The notes under the pieces: generated by a model
Seen by the model: the letters and a program-made list of their open reading frames with translations, nothing else
Database searches by the model: none
What the model was told of the DNA's origin: nothing
Shown: piece after piece, positions 34,880-44,608 of the stretch
Layout: each line of letters starts with the position of its first letter
Numbering within the stretch: the stretch's first letter is position 1
Origin: Bacteroidaceae bacterium
GTDB lineage: Bacteria; Bacteroidota; Bacteroidia; Bacteroidales; Bacteroidaceae
Length of the DNA: 64,000 nucleotides
Assembly: GCA_017451695.1 (NCBI GenBank)
Contig: JAFTNW010000023.1
Location: forward strand, 1-64,000
Direction: 5' to 3'
Position numbers and translations under genes: made by a program

Positions 34880-36079
34880 ATGGACGCAAAATTAAATCAC
34901 TCCGACCTGTCGGCTCTGCTTGCAAAGCAGGCCGAGATTTCAGGTGCAAAAGCCGAACTGTTTACAAAAGCCTTCTTCGATATAATATTGGAGGGGCTGG
35001 AGAAAGACGGCATGGTAAAAATCAATGGGCTTGGGACATTCAAGGTTACCGATGTGGCAAGCCGCAGCAGTGTGAATGTGAATACCGGTGAAAAAATAGA
35101 GATCAAGGGACATAAGAAACTCACATTCCTCCCTGCCGATGCGTTGAAGGAGAAGGTAAACCAGCCGTTTGCCATGTTCGAGCCTGTGGAGATAGACGAC
35201 AGCTATGTGGATGACAGCGAAGAGCCGGCAGAGGGCGAGGAGATTGTTCAAAACGAGGCTCAGCCTGTTGCCGATGATGTGCAAAGCGAAGCTCTGCCCG
35301 AGGTTGAAACCATTGCCGAGGAGCCCCAAGCAGAGGAAACCACGACTGCAAGCGAAGAAACTGTTGCCGATACTGCTGAAACCATCGAAACCGCAAACGA
35401 GGAAATTGCACAGGAAGAGCCCTCAATAGAGGAGGTGGTACCCGCTGCCGAAGAGACAAACAAAGAGGAGCAGGCAGAGGATATTGCCGAAGAGGCCGAC
35501 GAGAATGGCGCAACCGAAGAGGCTGTAAACAAAATAAAGAACAGCTACCCATTGACCGATACTGCAAAGGCAGACGAAACGGAAGAGAAGAAGGGTGGGC
35601 ATGCACTGCTTTATACATTATTAATTATATGCGCAATATTGATTGCGTTGGCAATATATTTCTACCCTGTACTCTTTGGTAAGAGGGATGGTGGTAAAAA
35701 GCCTGTTGCCCATGCAACAAGCAATACCGCGCCTGCACCTGCAAAGGTTGTTGAAACCATCGTGCCCGACACTGCAACAGTGGCTGCCGATGTTGCTCCC
35801 GCACCCAAAGAGGAGGAATATGCATTTACAATGGTTGAGGAACTTGCTGCAAGGAGTGTGGGCAGTATAGGGCGTGGCGACACATTGCTCTATGTTGCCG
35901 ATGGTGCCATTGCCACACACACCGTTGCCGCCGACGAGACACTTGTGCGCATTGCACTTAAATATTATGGCGACAAGCGCTTGTGGCCCTACATTGTGCA
36001 ATATAACAAGTTGGACAATCCAAATGGGTTGAGCAAGGGCATGGAGTTGCAGATACCTCGTTTGCAGCCTGCGAAATAG
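34880..36079 (+). CDS. HU-domain membrane protein with C-terminal LysM
   Basis: A 399-residue hybrid. Residues 1-90 form an HU/IHF-like domain (MVKINGLGTFKVTDVASRSS). Residues 105-230 are acidic and Glu-rich with no structure. A membrane helix follows (about 238-260, ALLYTLLIICAILIALAIYF). The C-terminal domain (about 335-395) is LysM-like (HTVAADETLVRIALKYYGDK; LWPYIVQYNKLDNP). The topology implies a cytoplasmic HU domain and a periplasmic peptidoglycan-binding domain, so it could tether DNA to the cell wall. Related architectures occur in other Bacteroidales, but the function is not established. Confidence 0.85.
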   Translation: MDAKLNHSDLSALLAKQAEISGAKAELFTKAFFDIILEGLEKDGMVKINGLGTFKVTDVASRSSVNVNTGEKIEIKGHKKLTFLPADALKEKVNQPFAMFEPVEIDDSYVDDSEEPAEGEEIVQNEAQPVADDVQSEALPEVETIAEEPQAEETTTASEETVADTAETIETANEEIAQEEPSIEEVVPAAEETNKEEQAEDIAEEADENGATEEAVNKIKNSYPLTDTAKADETEEKKGGHALLYTLLIICAILIALAIYFYPVLFGKRDGGKKPVAHATSNTAPAPAKVVETIVPDTATVAADVAPAPKEEEYAFTMVEELAARSVGSIGRGDTLLYVADGAIATHTVAADETLVRIALKYYGDKRLWPYIVQYNKLDNPNGLSKGMELQIPRLQPAK

Positions 36080-36204
36080 GGCGCTTGCGTTAAAGTTTCT
36101 TTAATGTAACAGTGGTTAAGGCTATTTTAACAATATTAACATTAAAGATTTACATATTGGTGTAATTTTGAACAAGAAACAAATAATAAAATAACAATAG
36201 AATT

Positions 36205-37200
36205 ATGAATGGTGCAATAGACATCAGAGAACTGAATGAAATGATTGAAAGGCAGAGCGGCTTTGTTACCAATCTGCTCACAGGTATGGACCAGGTGATT
36301 GTGGGGCAGAAACACCTTGTGGAGTCGCTCCTTATAGGTCTTTTGGCCGATGGTCATGTGCTGCTCGAGGGCCTTCCCGGCCTCGCAAAAACATTGGCCA
36401 TAAAAACTTTGTCGGAATTGATTGATGCCGATTTCAGCCGCATACAGTTTACTCCCGACCTCTTGCCTGCCGACGTTATCGGTACAATGGTATATAGCCA
36501 GAAGGACGAGGATTTCAAGGCAAAGAGAGGCCCCGTTTTTGCAAACTTCGTGCTTGCCGACGAGATTAACCGTGCCCCTGCAAAGGTACAGAGTGCCTTG
36601 TTGGAGGCTATGCAGGAGCGACAGGTTACAATAGGAAAAGAGACATTCCAACTCCCTTCACCCTTCCTTGTACTTGCTACACAAAACCCCATTGAGCAGG
36701 AGGGTACCTATCCCTTGCCCGAGGCGCAGGTGGACCGTTTCATGCTTAAAGTGGTTATAGGTTACCCCGAACTGTCGGAAGAGAAGAAGATTATCAGACA
36801 GAATATTACAGGTGAAAAAATCGCTGTAAGATCCATATTGAAGCCCGAGGAGATTATCGAGGCTCGCAAGGTTGTGCGCCAGGTATATCTCGATGAGAAG
36901 ATTGAGCAGTACATTGCTGATATTGTGTTTGCCACACGCTACCCCGACAAGTATGGCATGAAGGATTTGAAGGAGCTTATTTCGTTCGGTGGCTCGCCCC
37001 GTGCATCTATAAACCTTGCTCTTGCTGCCCGCGCATACGCTTTTATCAAGCGTCGCGGATATGTAATCCCCGAGGATGTGCGCGCCGTGGCACACGATGT
37101 TTTGCGCCACCGTATCGGTTTGAGCTACGAGGCAGAGGCAAGCAATGTGTCGGCCGATGAGATTGTAAGCCGTATTTTGAACAGCGTTGAAGTACCCTAA
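36205..37200 (+). CDS. MoxR-family AAA+ ATPase
   Basis: A 331-residue MoxR ATPase, first gene of the Bat operon. Walker A reads LLEGLPGLAKTLAIKTL, Walker B FVLADEINRAPAKVQ, and the sensor region ATQNPIEQEGTYPLPEAQVD is characteristic of MoxR proteins. MoxR proteins act as chaperone-like ATPases with VWA-domain partners, which are encoded just downstream. A TAATTTTG element near 36161 is a possible -7 site. Confidence 0.93.
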   Translation: MNGAIDIRELNEMIERQSGFVTNLLTGMDQVIVGQKHLVESLLIGLLADGHVLLEGLPGLAKTLAIKTLSELIDADFSRIQFTPDLLPADVIGTMVYSQKDEDFKAKRGPVFANFVLADEINRAPAKVQSALLEAMQERQVTIGKETFQLPSPFLVLATQNPIEQEGTYPLPEAQVDRFMLKVVIGYPELSEEKKIIRQNITGEKIAVRSILKPEEIIEARKVVRQVYLDEKIEQYIADIVFATRYPDKYGMKDLKELISFGGSPRASINLALAARAYAFIKRRGYVIPEDVRAVAHDVLRHRIGLSYEAEASNVSADEIVSRILNSVEVP

Positions 37201-37209
37201 CGGATAATT

Positions 37210-38079
37210 ATGGAGACAAGTGAACTTATAAAAAAGGTTCGCAAGATTGAGATAAAGACACGCGGCCTCTCTCACAATATCTTCGCAGGGCAGTACCACT
37301 CGGCCTTCAAAGGGCGTGGTATGTCGTTCAGCGAGGTGCGTGAGTATCAGTATGGCGACGATGTGCGCGATATCGATTGGAATGTAACGGCCCGTTTCAA
37401 CAAACCATTCGTGAAGGTGTTCGAGGAGGAGCGCGAGCTCACTGTGATGCTTCTTGTAGATGTGTCGCAGAGCCTCGATTTCGGTACCATAAAGCAGATG
37501 AAGCGCGATATGGTTACGGAGATTGCTGCCACACTTGCATTTGCGGCAATACAGAACAACGACAAGATAGGCGTGATATTCTTCTCGGATGTGGTGGAGA
37601 AATTCATCCCGCCGCAGAAGGGGCGCAAGCACATTCTGTATATCATCAGAGAGCTCATAAACTTTGAACCGGCAAGCAAGAAAACCGATATCAAAGTGCC
37701 GTTGCAGTTCCTCACCAACGCCATAAAGAAAAGGTGTACCGCATTTATGCTGAGCGATTTCATTGCCCCGCACGATTACAAGAATGCGCTTACCATTGCC
37801 AATCGCAAGCACGATGTGGTTGCAATACGGGTGTACGACCGTCGCCTTATGGAGCTGCCGCAAATAGGGCTTATGAAAATTACCGATGCCGAAAGCGGGC
37901 AGGAGATGTATATCGACACCTCGTCGAGCAAAGTGCAGAAAGCACAACGCGAGTGGTGGAGAGAGCAGACGACAGCCATTGAGGATATTTTCAAAAAGAG
38001 CCGTGTGGATTCCGTATCGGTGCGCACCGACCAGGATTATGTCAAGGCATTGATGTCGCTTTTTGCAATGCGTGCCTAA
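37210..38079 (+). CDS. DUF58 protein of the Bat operon
   Basis: A 289-residue protein with the DUF58 signature FKGRGMSFSEVREYQYGDDV, then RDIDWNVTARFNKPFVKVFE, followed by a VWA-like fold with LLVDVSQSLDFG (a MIDAS-like DxSxS). It begins 9 bases after moxR. DUF58 and MoxR proteins usually occur together and may assemble or regulate the VWA membrane proteins. Confidence 0.92.
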   Translation: METSELIKKVRKIEIKTRGLSHNIFAGQYHSAFKGRGMSFSEVREYQYGDDVRDIDWNVTARFNKPFVKVFEEERELTVMLLVDVSQSLDFGTIKQMKRDMVTEIAATLAFAAIQNNDKIGVIFFSDVVEKFIPPQKGRKHILYIIRELINFEPASKKTDIKVPLQFLTNAIKKRCTAFMLSDFIAPHDYKNALTIANRKHDVVAIRVYDRRLMELPQIGLMKITDAESGQEMYIDTSSSKVQKAQREWWREQTTAIEDIFKKSRVDSVSVRTDQDYVKALMSLFAMRA

Positions 38080-38098
38080 TGCGTAAATAAGATTGAGA

Positions 38099-39175
38099 AT
38101 GAAAAAAACGATATTTATATCCCTGTTGCTTGCCTTGTTCGCCGGTGCAGCCATGGCGCAGAACCATGTTTCGGTAAATGCCGAGATTGACTCCTGCCAA
38201 CGATTTATCGGTGAACAGGCGAGGATTAAACTGAAGGTGGGGGTGGATGCCAACAAAAGGGCTTTGCTGCCACAATTTGACAAGGAGATTATGGAGGGTG
38301 TGGAGATTGTGGAGAAACTGCCCAACGACACACAGATATTGAACGACGGCAAGCGACTGCTTATTACCGAGGAGTATGTGGTAACATCGTTCGATAGTGC
38401 TCTGTATGCCATCCCGCCGTTCGAGGTGCTGGTAGATGGCGAGCCCTTCTATTCCGAGGAACTTGCACTTGCTGTGTATATGGTGCCGGTGGATACAACA
38501 AACCTTGAACAGTTCTTCCCGCCCAAGGATATATGGGCCGTGGAACTCACTTGGGACGATTACAAAGCCCCGGTAGGTTACTCTATCTTGTTTATTCTGC
38601 TGGCCGTTGTTCTTGCATGGGTAACCATCAGATTTATAAACAATAAGCCTATAATTCGTATAGTAAAGCTCAAACCTAAATTGCCGGCACATGTTGTGGC
38701 GTTGAACGAGATGGAGCGCATAAAAAGCGATACAGGCTGGCGCACGGCAGGCAGCAGTAAAGAGTATTACACTGCCATTACCGATGCTCTGCGCGAGTAC
38801 ATGAATGAACGCTTTGCCTTTAATGCAACGGAGATGACAACTGCTGAAATCATAGACGAGCTGTTGAAGATTAAGGATAAAGAGAGCTTGCGCGATTTGC
38901 GCGATATCCTTGAAACTGCCGACCTTGTGAAATTTGCAAAGTTCAACCCTCCCATGAACGAGAACGACCGCAATCTGCTGAACGCGATAGAGTTTGTGGA
39001 CAGCACGAAACTTGCCGACAGCGAGATTCAGCAACAACCGACAGAGAGAAAGGTGGTGAACGAGCGTTCTGTGCGCGAAAAGAGGCTCTTGTTACTTGCC
39101 GTGGTGCTGCTCTCCCTGGCTACAGCCACAGTGTTGGCACTGCTCATCAGTGAGTTGTATTATTTGTTAAGTTAA
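38099..39175 (+). CDS. Bat operon membrane-anchored protein
   Basis: About 358 residues from the ATG at 38099; a TTG codon 6 bases upstream is a less likely start. Signal peptide (KKTIFISLLLALFAGAAMAQ), an N-terminal Ig-like region similar to the start of BatD proteins, a membrane helix (about residues 160-180, SILFILLAVVLAWVTIRF), a cytoplasmic helical part (DALREYMNERFAFNATEMTT) and a final membrane helix near the C-terminus. It is in the usual place for the BatD-related, DUF4381-like component between DUF58 and the first VWA protein. Confidence 0.8.
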   Translation: MKKTIFISLLLALFAGAAMAQNHVSVNAEIDSCQRFIGEQARIKLKVGVDANKRALLPQFDKEIMEGVEIVEKLPNDTQILNDGKRLLITEEYVVTSFDSALYAIPPFEVLVDGEPFYSEELALAVYMVPVDTTNLEQFFPPKDIWAVELTWDDYKAPVGYSILFILLAVVLAWVTIRFINNKPIIRIVKLKPKLPAHVVALNEMERIKSDTGWRTAGSSKEYYTAITDALREYMNERFAFNATEMTTAEIIDELLKIKDKESLRDLRDILETADLVKFAKFNPPMNENDRNLLNAIEFVDSTKLADSEIQQQPTERKVVNERSVREKRLLLLAVVLLSLATATVLALLISELYYLLS

Positions 39176-39188
39176 ACTGTTTTTGAAT

Positions 39189-40175
39189 ATGTTTTTCTCT
39201 AAAATAGGATATTTACTTCTTTTTATACCGCTTGCATTATATGTGCTGTGGTATATTCTCAAAGGACGCAAGCTGGAACCTGCGATGAAGGTTTCCACGG
39301 CAGCCCCTTTCATGAAGGATGTAAAGAGCTACAAGAATTATATAACAGACTTGCCGTTTGTGTTGCGGGTAATCACTCTCTCAATGGTGATACTTGTACT
39401 TGCCCGCCCGCAAAGCACAAACAGATGGGAGAATTCCGAGATTGAGGGTATAGATATAATGCTGGCCATGGACGTATCCACAAGTATGTTGGCCATGGAC
39501 CTTACCCCAAATCGTTTGGAGGCCGCAAAGCAGGTGGCTGCCGACTTTATCAACAGCCGCCCGAACGATAATATAGGACTCACCATATTTGCAGGAGAGA
39601 GCTTTACACAATGCCCGCTCACCGTGGACCATGCTGTGATACTTAACATGCTCAACTCTGTAAAGTGCGACATTGCGGCACAAGGAATCATAGAGGATGG
39701 TACTGCCATAGGAATGGGTATTGCCAATGCCGTGAGCCGCCTGAAAGAGAGCAAGGCAAAATCGAAAGTGGTAATATTGCTCACCGATGGTTCTAACAAC
39801 CGCGGCGAAATATCACCCGAGGCTGCAGCCGATATTGCGAAGAAATTCGGAATAAGGATATATACAATAGGTGTAGGCACCAATGGTACCGCTCCTTACC
39901 CTTATGGTGGCAGAGTGGTGAATGTGCCTGTGGAGATTGATGAAACAACGCTTAACAAAATAGCCACAATCACAGATGGCAATTACTATCGTGCAACAAG
40001 CAACTCCAAACTGAAAGAGGTTTATGAAAAAATAGACAAATTGGAGCGTACAAAGTTGAATGTCAAGGAATTCAGTACACGCGAAGAGGAGTATCAAATA
40101 TTTGCCATCATAGCCTTCGCGGCATTGTTGCTCGAGATTCTGTTGCGTAATACAATATTAAAGAAAATACCCTGA
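39189..40175 (+). CDS. batA: VWA-domain membrane protein (BatA)
   Basis: About 328 residues from the ATG at 39189 (a TTG is 6 bases upstream). Two N-terminal membrane helices flank DLPFVLRVITLSMVILVLA. The VWA domain has the MIDAS motif AMDVSTSMLAMDLTPNRLEA and the later LLTDGSNNRGE. A C-terminal membrane helix anchors it. BatA-type proteins form a membrane VWA complex with BatB; in Bacteroides fragilis the Bat operon is linked to aerotolerance. Confidence 0.88.
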   Translation: MFFSKIGYLLLFIPLALYVLWYILKGRKLEPAMKVSTAAPFMKDVKSYKNYITDLPFVLRVITLSMVILVLARPQSTNRWENSEIEGIDIMLAMDVSTSMLAMDLTPNRLEAAKQVAADFINSRPNDNIGLTIFAGESFTQCPLTVDHAVILNMLNSVKCDIAAQGIIEDGTAIGMGIANAVSRLKESKAKSKVVILLTDGSNNRGEISPEAAADIAKKFGIRIYTIGVGTNGTAPYPYGGRVVNVPVEIDETTLNKIATITDGNYYRATSNSKLKEVYEKIDKLERTKLNVKEFSTREEEYQIFAIIAFAALLLEILLRNTILKKIP

Positions 40176-40190
40176 AACAGTATTTGAAAT

Positions 40191-41210
40191 ATGAAATTTG
40201 CAAGTCCCGAATATTTTTATCTGCTCATAGCAGTCCCCGTACTGCTGGCAGTATATATATACTCGAATTATAGAAGAAACCGTAATTTGAGGCTTTATGG
40301 CGATGTGAATCTGCTGAAAAGTCTCATGCCCGATGTGTCGGTCTATCGCCCGGGGCTTAAATTTTGGCTGTCGCTCGCTGCCTTGGTTCTCATTGTAATA
40401 ACATTGGCGCGCCCCCAATTCGGTTCAAAGAAGGAGACCGTTACGCGACAGGGTATAGAGGTTGTCATTGCGCTTGACATATCTAACTCGATGATGGCCG
40501 AGGATATTGCCCCCAATCGTTTGGAGAAGGCAAAAAAGATAATATCGCGTCTCATAGACAAGTTCGAGAACGACAAAGTGGGGCTTATAGTTTTTGCAGG
40601 CGACGCCTTTGTGCAATTGCCCATAACAAACGATTTTATATCGGCGAAGATGTTCCTGGAAACAATATCGCCGGCACTGATATCGCGCCAGGGTACTGAT
40701 ATAGGCGGTGCAATAAGCCTTGCTATGAAAAGTTTTACCTCAACAGAGGGAGTGGGAAAGGCCATTGTACTGATAACCGATGGCGAAAACCATGAAGGCG
40801 GTGCCGAAGAGGCTGCCAAAATGGCTACCGAGAAGGGGATGAATGTGTATGTAATGGGTATAGGTTCACTCGAAGGAGCACCGATACCTGCCGATGGCAG
40901 CAACGATTATCGCCGCGACAAAGAGGGTAATGTGGTTGTTACCAAGCTGAACGAGGAGATGGCGCAGTCTGTTGCTCAGGCGGGCAATGGTGCCTACATA
41001 AGGGTTGATAACACCAATACTGCCGAAAAACTATTAGATAAAGAGATTGACAAACTTGCAAAGGCCGATGTTACGACAGAGGTATATACCGAGTTTAACG
41101 AGCAATTCGAATTCATTGCATGGCTGGCATTCATATTGCTTGTGATAGAGGCCCTCATTCTCACAGGGAAGAGCCGCTTCACCCGCGGATTTAAGTTGTT
41201 TGACAAATAA
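40191..41210 (+). CDS. batB: VWA-domain membrane protein (BatB)
   Basis: A 339-residue paralogue of the preceding protein. N-terminal membrane helices, then MIDAS motif ALDISNSMMAEDIAPNRLEK, then LITDGENHEGGAEEA, and a C-terminal helix (FIAWLAFILLVIEALIL). It starts 15 bases after batA. The two VWA proteins likely form a heteromeric complex at the inner membrane. Confidence 0.88.
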   Translation: MKFASPEYFYLLIAVPVLLAVYIYSNYRRNRNLRLYGDVNLLKSLMPDVSVYRPGLKFWLSLAALVLIVITLARPQFGSKKETVTRQGIEVVIALDISNSMMAEDIAPNRLEKAKKIISRLIDKFENDKVGLIVFAGDAFVQLPITNDFISAKMFLETISPALISRQGTDIGGAISLAMKSFTSTEGVGKAIVLITDGENHEGGAEEAAKMATEKGMNVYVMGIGSLEGAPIPADGSNDYRRDKEGNVVVTKLNEEMAQSVAQAGNGAYIRVDNTNTAEKLLDKEIDKLAKADVTTEVYTEFNEQFEFIAWLAFILLVIEALILTGKSRFTRGFKLFDK

Positions 41211-41221
41211 TTGTTCTTGAA

Positions 41222-41941
41222 ATGAATATTATAAAATACATACCTGTTATACTTGTTGCCCTGCTTTGCACAAATGCATCGGCACAGAAGAGCTACCGCG
41301 AATATATGAGAAGCGGTAACAAATTGTATGCCGACAGCCTTTACGACAAAGCCGAGGTGGAGTATCGCAAAGCATTGGAATTGGACCCCAATGGTAGCGA
41401 GGCGCTATACAACTTGGGTAATGCGCTTCTTCGTCAGAATAAGGCACAGGATGCCATGGACCAATTTACCATGGCGCAAGAGCGTGCAACAGATAAGAGC
41501 CAACTTGCACAAATACATCACAATATGGGCGTAATTTGCCAGGCTTCAAAGGATTATGCCCATGCAGTAGAATTTTATAAACAGGCGTTGCGCGAAAACT
41601 CCACCGACCACGAAACACGTTACAATCTTGCAGTGGCCATGAAACAGTTGCAAAACCAGCAGCAACAGCAGCAGAACCAAGAGGAGAACAAGGAAAACGA
41701 ACAGCAGGAGCAAGAACAACAAGAGCAGCAACAACAAGAACAACAGCAGAATAAAGAAGAAAATAAAGAAAACGAGCAGCAACAGCAAGAACAGCAACAG
41801 CCCGAAGAGAATGAAAACGAGATGTCGAAAGAGAATGCCGAACAATTGTTGGAGTCGGCTATGCAAGACGAAAAGGATGTTCAGGAGAGGGTAAAAAAGA
41901 TGATGCAGATACGCGGCAAGAAACTCGATAAGGATTGGTAA
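41222..41941 (+). CDS. batC: TPR protein with Gln/Glu-rich linker (BatC)
   Basis: A 239-residue protein with signal peptide (IIKYIPVILVALLCTNASAQ) and two to three TPR repeats (KAEVEYRKALELDPNGSEAL; AVEFYKQALRENSTDHETRY). A 60-residue stretch (about 145-205) is almost only Gln, Glu and Asn; its CAG/GAA-rich DNA (41650-41820) is prone to slippage. The C-terminal helix EQLLESAMQDEKDVQERVKK is conserved in BatC proteins. Periplasmic, likely a docking partner of the VWA proteins. Confidence 0.85.
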   Translation: MNIIKYIPVILVALLCTNASAQKSYREYMRSGNKLYADSLYDKAEVEYRKALELDPNGSEALYNLGNALLRQNKAQDAMDQFTMAQERATDKSQLAQIHHNMGVICQASKDYAHAVEFYKQALRENSTDHETRYNLAVAMKQLQNQQQQQQNQEENKENEQQEQEQQEQQQQEQQQNKEENKENEQQQQEQQQPEENENEMSKENAEQLLESAMQDEKDVQERVKKMMQIRGKKLDKDW

Positions 41942-41990
41942 TTGCCACTGCCGATAACATAAGTATTAAATATTGAAGAATCAAATATAG

Positions 41991-43829
41991 ATGAGAAGAA
42001 CAGTTCTTACAACACTATTATTATTGCTGACAATATCGGCGGCACTGGCCGACGAGGTCTCTTTTGTGGCATCGGCACCAAAGGCCGTGGCTGTAAATCA
42101 GCAATTGAGATTGCAATACACAATAAATACGCACAAGGCCAAGGAACCTCGCCTGCCTGCGATTGAGGGATTCTCCATTATTGCCGGCCCCTTCCGTTCA
42201 CAGCAATCGAGTACGCAGATAGTAAACGGCCAGGTGTCGTCGAGCAACACTTTGGTGTTCACTTATACTCTTATTGCCGAAAAAGAGGGCGAATTTAAGA
42301 TTCCCAGTGCCGTAGCTAATATCAACGGCGAGGATTACACCTCTAATCCATTGACTATAAAGGTGCTCCCTGCCGATAAGGCAAGTGCGGCGGCGCAAGG
42401 CAGCAGACGCTCGCAACGTGGTGGCAGTGCACAACGCGCCAACGATGCCGACCCTACAAAAATAGATTCCGACGACCTGTTCATGACTGCAACATTGAAC
42501 AAAACGAAGGTGTATGAACAAGAAGCCGTCCTGCTCACATTCAAGGTCTATTCAGCTGTAAACCTTACCGCGTTAAACGGTAAAATTCCCGAGTTGAAAG
42601 GTTTCCAGATACAGGAGGTGGAACTGCCACCCAACAAAGAGTGGAGCCTGGAACATTATAACGGGCGCAATTATCGCACCATTCTGTGGCAGCAATATGT
42701 CCTTTTCCCGCAAATAAGCGGAGAGATAGAGATACCTTCGGCCGAGTTTGAAGGTACGGTAACCATGCATACACGTTCATACGACCCATTCGATTTCTTT
42801 GGCGGTACCAATGTGGTGGAGATAAAGAAGGATTTGCGCACCCCAAAGCTTAAACTGAATGTGCAGAAGCTGCCCGAGGGCAAGCCTGCCGATTTCTCGG
42901 GAGCTGTTGGCAGTTTCAAGCTCTCTTCTTCATTGAGCGCCACCGATGTTAAGGCAAACGAAGCAGTTACATTGCGCCTTGTGATATCGGGTACCGGCAA
43001 TATGAAACTGATAAAAACACCCGAGGCTGCATTTCCCGAAGATTTTGAGGTTTACGACCCCAAGGTAGAGAACAAAATCTCGCTACGCAACGATGGGTTC
43101 TCGGGCAATAAAGTCATAGAGTATCTTGCAATACCTCGTTTTGGTGGCGAATACACCATACCGTCGGTAAAGTTCTCCTACTTCGATATAAATTCAAAAC
43201 AGTACAAGACATTGGAGAGCGAGACTTACACTTTGCAGGTGGAAAAGGGCCGCGAGAGCGCCGGCGGAACTGTTCCGGCCTATGTGAGCAAAGAGGAACT
43301 GAAACGACTTGGGCAGGATATCAGATATATTAAACGTGGCGATGTGCCCATGAACAAGCGTGGCGAACATCTTTTTGCATCGCTTGCATACTTGTTGTGC
43401 TTCATTATCCCCTTGCTGCTGTTTGCAGTGTATATAATAGTATGCCGCAAGAAGATGCAAGAGAATGCCAATATTGCCGCCATGCGCACCAAAAAGGCGA
43501 ACAAGGTTGCCGTAAAGCGCTTGAAGGTGGCAAAGAAACTGCTTAAAGAAAACAGGCAAAACGAGTTCTATGACGAGATTCTAAAAACCCTTTGGGGCTA
43601 TATGAGCGATAAATTAAGCATCCCCGTATCGCAATTGTCAAAAGAGAATATTGCTGCCGAACTCGAAGAGAAAGGGGTGAGCGAGGAACTTGTGAAGGAG
43701 CTGCACAATGTGCTCAACGAGGGAGAATTTGCCCGCTATGCTCCGGGTGATGCCGGTGCCACCATGGACAATGTGTATAACATGGCGATAGAGGTTATTA
43801 GCAAAATGGAGAATTCTATAAAGAGATAA
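41991..43829 (+). CDS. batD: BatD family protein
   Basis: A 612-residue periplasmic protein with signal peptide (VLTTLLLLLTISAALADEVS), several Ig-like beta domains (DEVSFVASAPKAVAVNQQLR; LYTINTHKAKEPRLPAIEGF-type repeats), a membrane helix near residue 465 (FASLAYLLCFIIPLLLFAVY) and a basic cytoplasmic tail. This is the BatD (oxygen tolerance) architecture. It follows batC by 49 bases within the operon. Confidence 0.9.
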   Translation: MRRTVLTTLLLLLTISAALADEVSFVASAPKAVAVNQQLRLQYTINTHKAKEPRLPAIEGFSIIAGPFRSQQSSTQIVNGQVSSSNTLVFTYTLIAEKEGEFKIPSAVANINGEDYTSNPLTIKVLPADKASAAAQGSRRSQRGGSAQRANDADPTKIDSDDLFMTATLNKTKVYEQEAVLLTFKVYSAVNLTALNGKIPELKGFQIQEVELPPNKEWSLEHYNGRNYRTILWQQYVLFPQISGEIEIPSAEFEGTVTMHTRSYDPFDFFGGTNVVEIKKDLRTPKLKLNVQKLPEGKPADFSGAVGSFKLSSSLSATDVKANEAVTLRLVISGTGNMKLIKTPEAAFPEDFEVYDPKVENKISLRNDGFSGNKVIEYLAIPRFGGEYTIPSVKFSYFDINSKQYKTLESETYTLQVEKGRESAGGTVPAYVSKEELKRLGQDIRYIKRGDVPMNKRGEHLFASLAYLLCFIIPLLLFAVYIIVCRKKMQENANIAAMRTKKANKVAVKRLKVAKKLLKENRQNEFYDEILKTLWGYMSDKLSIPVSQLSKENIAAELEEKGVSEELVKELHNVLNEGEFARYAPGDAGATMDNVYNMAIEVISKMENSIKR

Positions 43830-43837
43830 AAAAGAGT

Positions 43838-44605
43838 ATGAAATTCGTTATATATATATTACTGTTTTTCCTCCCTTCTTTTGCCGTGGCACAAGAGGCG
43901 GCAGGCAAGGCCGGTGCAACAAAAACCTTGGGCGACAGCCTTTACATTGCAAATGATTATGCCGGAGCCATTGCCGCATACGAAGAGGTGATTGCGACAC
44001 AACGCGAGGCTGCCGACCTGTATTACAACTTGGGAAATGCCTATTACAAGAACGACGAGATTGCCAAGTCGATACTTAATTATGAAAGAGCATTGTTGCT
44101 TGCTCCAGGCGACGACGATATAAATTTCAATCTTACACTTGCACAGAGCAAAATAGTGGATAAGCTATCGGAGCCTTACAGAATATTCTTTGCCGTGTGG
44201 ATTGAGAATGTGATAAACCTCTTTGCAATAGACACATGGGCCGTTGCAGCCATCGTAGCATTCATAATCTTTTTGGCTGCGGTGTTGCTGTTTTTGTTCA
44301 GCAATAGAATGGGATTGAGAAAAAGCGGCTTTATTGTGGCTCTGCTTTCACTTGTAATTACTATATTTGCAAATGTGGCTGCATGGCACCATTACAACAA
44401 ACTCACAAACCGCACGGCGGCCATTGTGATGCAACCGAGCGTTACGGCAAAAAGCACCCCCGACAATTCGGGAACCGACCTTTTTGTTATTCACGAAGGA
44501 CGCAAAGTGAATATTACCGACGACACCATGAGAGGGTGGAAAGAGATAGAGCTCGAAGATGGTACGATAGGGTGGGTGCCTGCCGATGTCATTGAAAAGA
44601 TTTAG
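43838..44605 (+). CDS. batE: TPR and SH3-like membrane protein (BatE)
   Basis: A 255-residue protein: signal peptide (FVIYILLFFLPSFAVAQEAA), two TPR units (DYAGAIAAYEEVIATQREAA; KSILNYERALLLAPGDDDIN), two membrane helices (about residues 130-165), then a C-terminal SH3b-like domain (FVIHEGRKVNITDDTMRGWK; DGTIGWVPADVIEKI). This is the known BatE layout. It starts 8 bases after batD. Confidence 0.85.
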   Translation: MKFVIYILLFFLPSFAVAQEAAGKAGATKTLGDSLYIANDYAGAIAAYEEVIATQREAADLYYNLGNAYYKNDEIAKSILNYERALLLAPGDDDINFNLTLAQSKIVDKLSEPYRIFFAVWIENVINLFAIDTWAVAAIVAFIIFLAAVLLFLFSNRMGLRKSGFIVALLSLVITIFANVAAWHHYNKLTNRTAAIVMQPSVTAKSTPDNSGTDLFVIHEGRKVNITDDTMRGWKEIELEDGTIGWVPADVIEKI

Positions 44606-44608
44606 AGT

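Noticed and set aside
36658..38412. Long reverse-strand open frame of 584 codons
   Set aside because: It lies wholly under moxR and the DUF58 gene, which have clear family motifs, tight spacing and operon order. The reverse product is low-complexity and without a family, so it is a shadow.
38042..39037. Reverse-strand open frame of 331 codons
   Set aside because: Antisense to the Bat operon gene at 38099; no motif and no plausible start signal.
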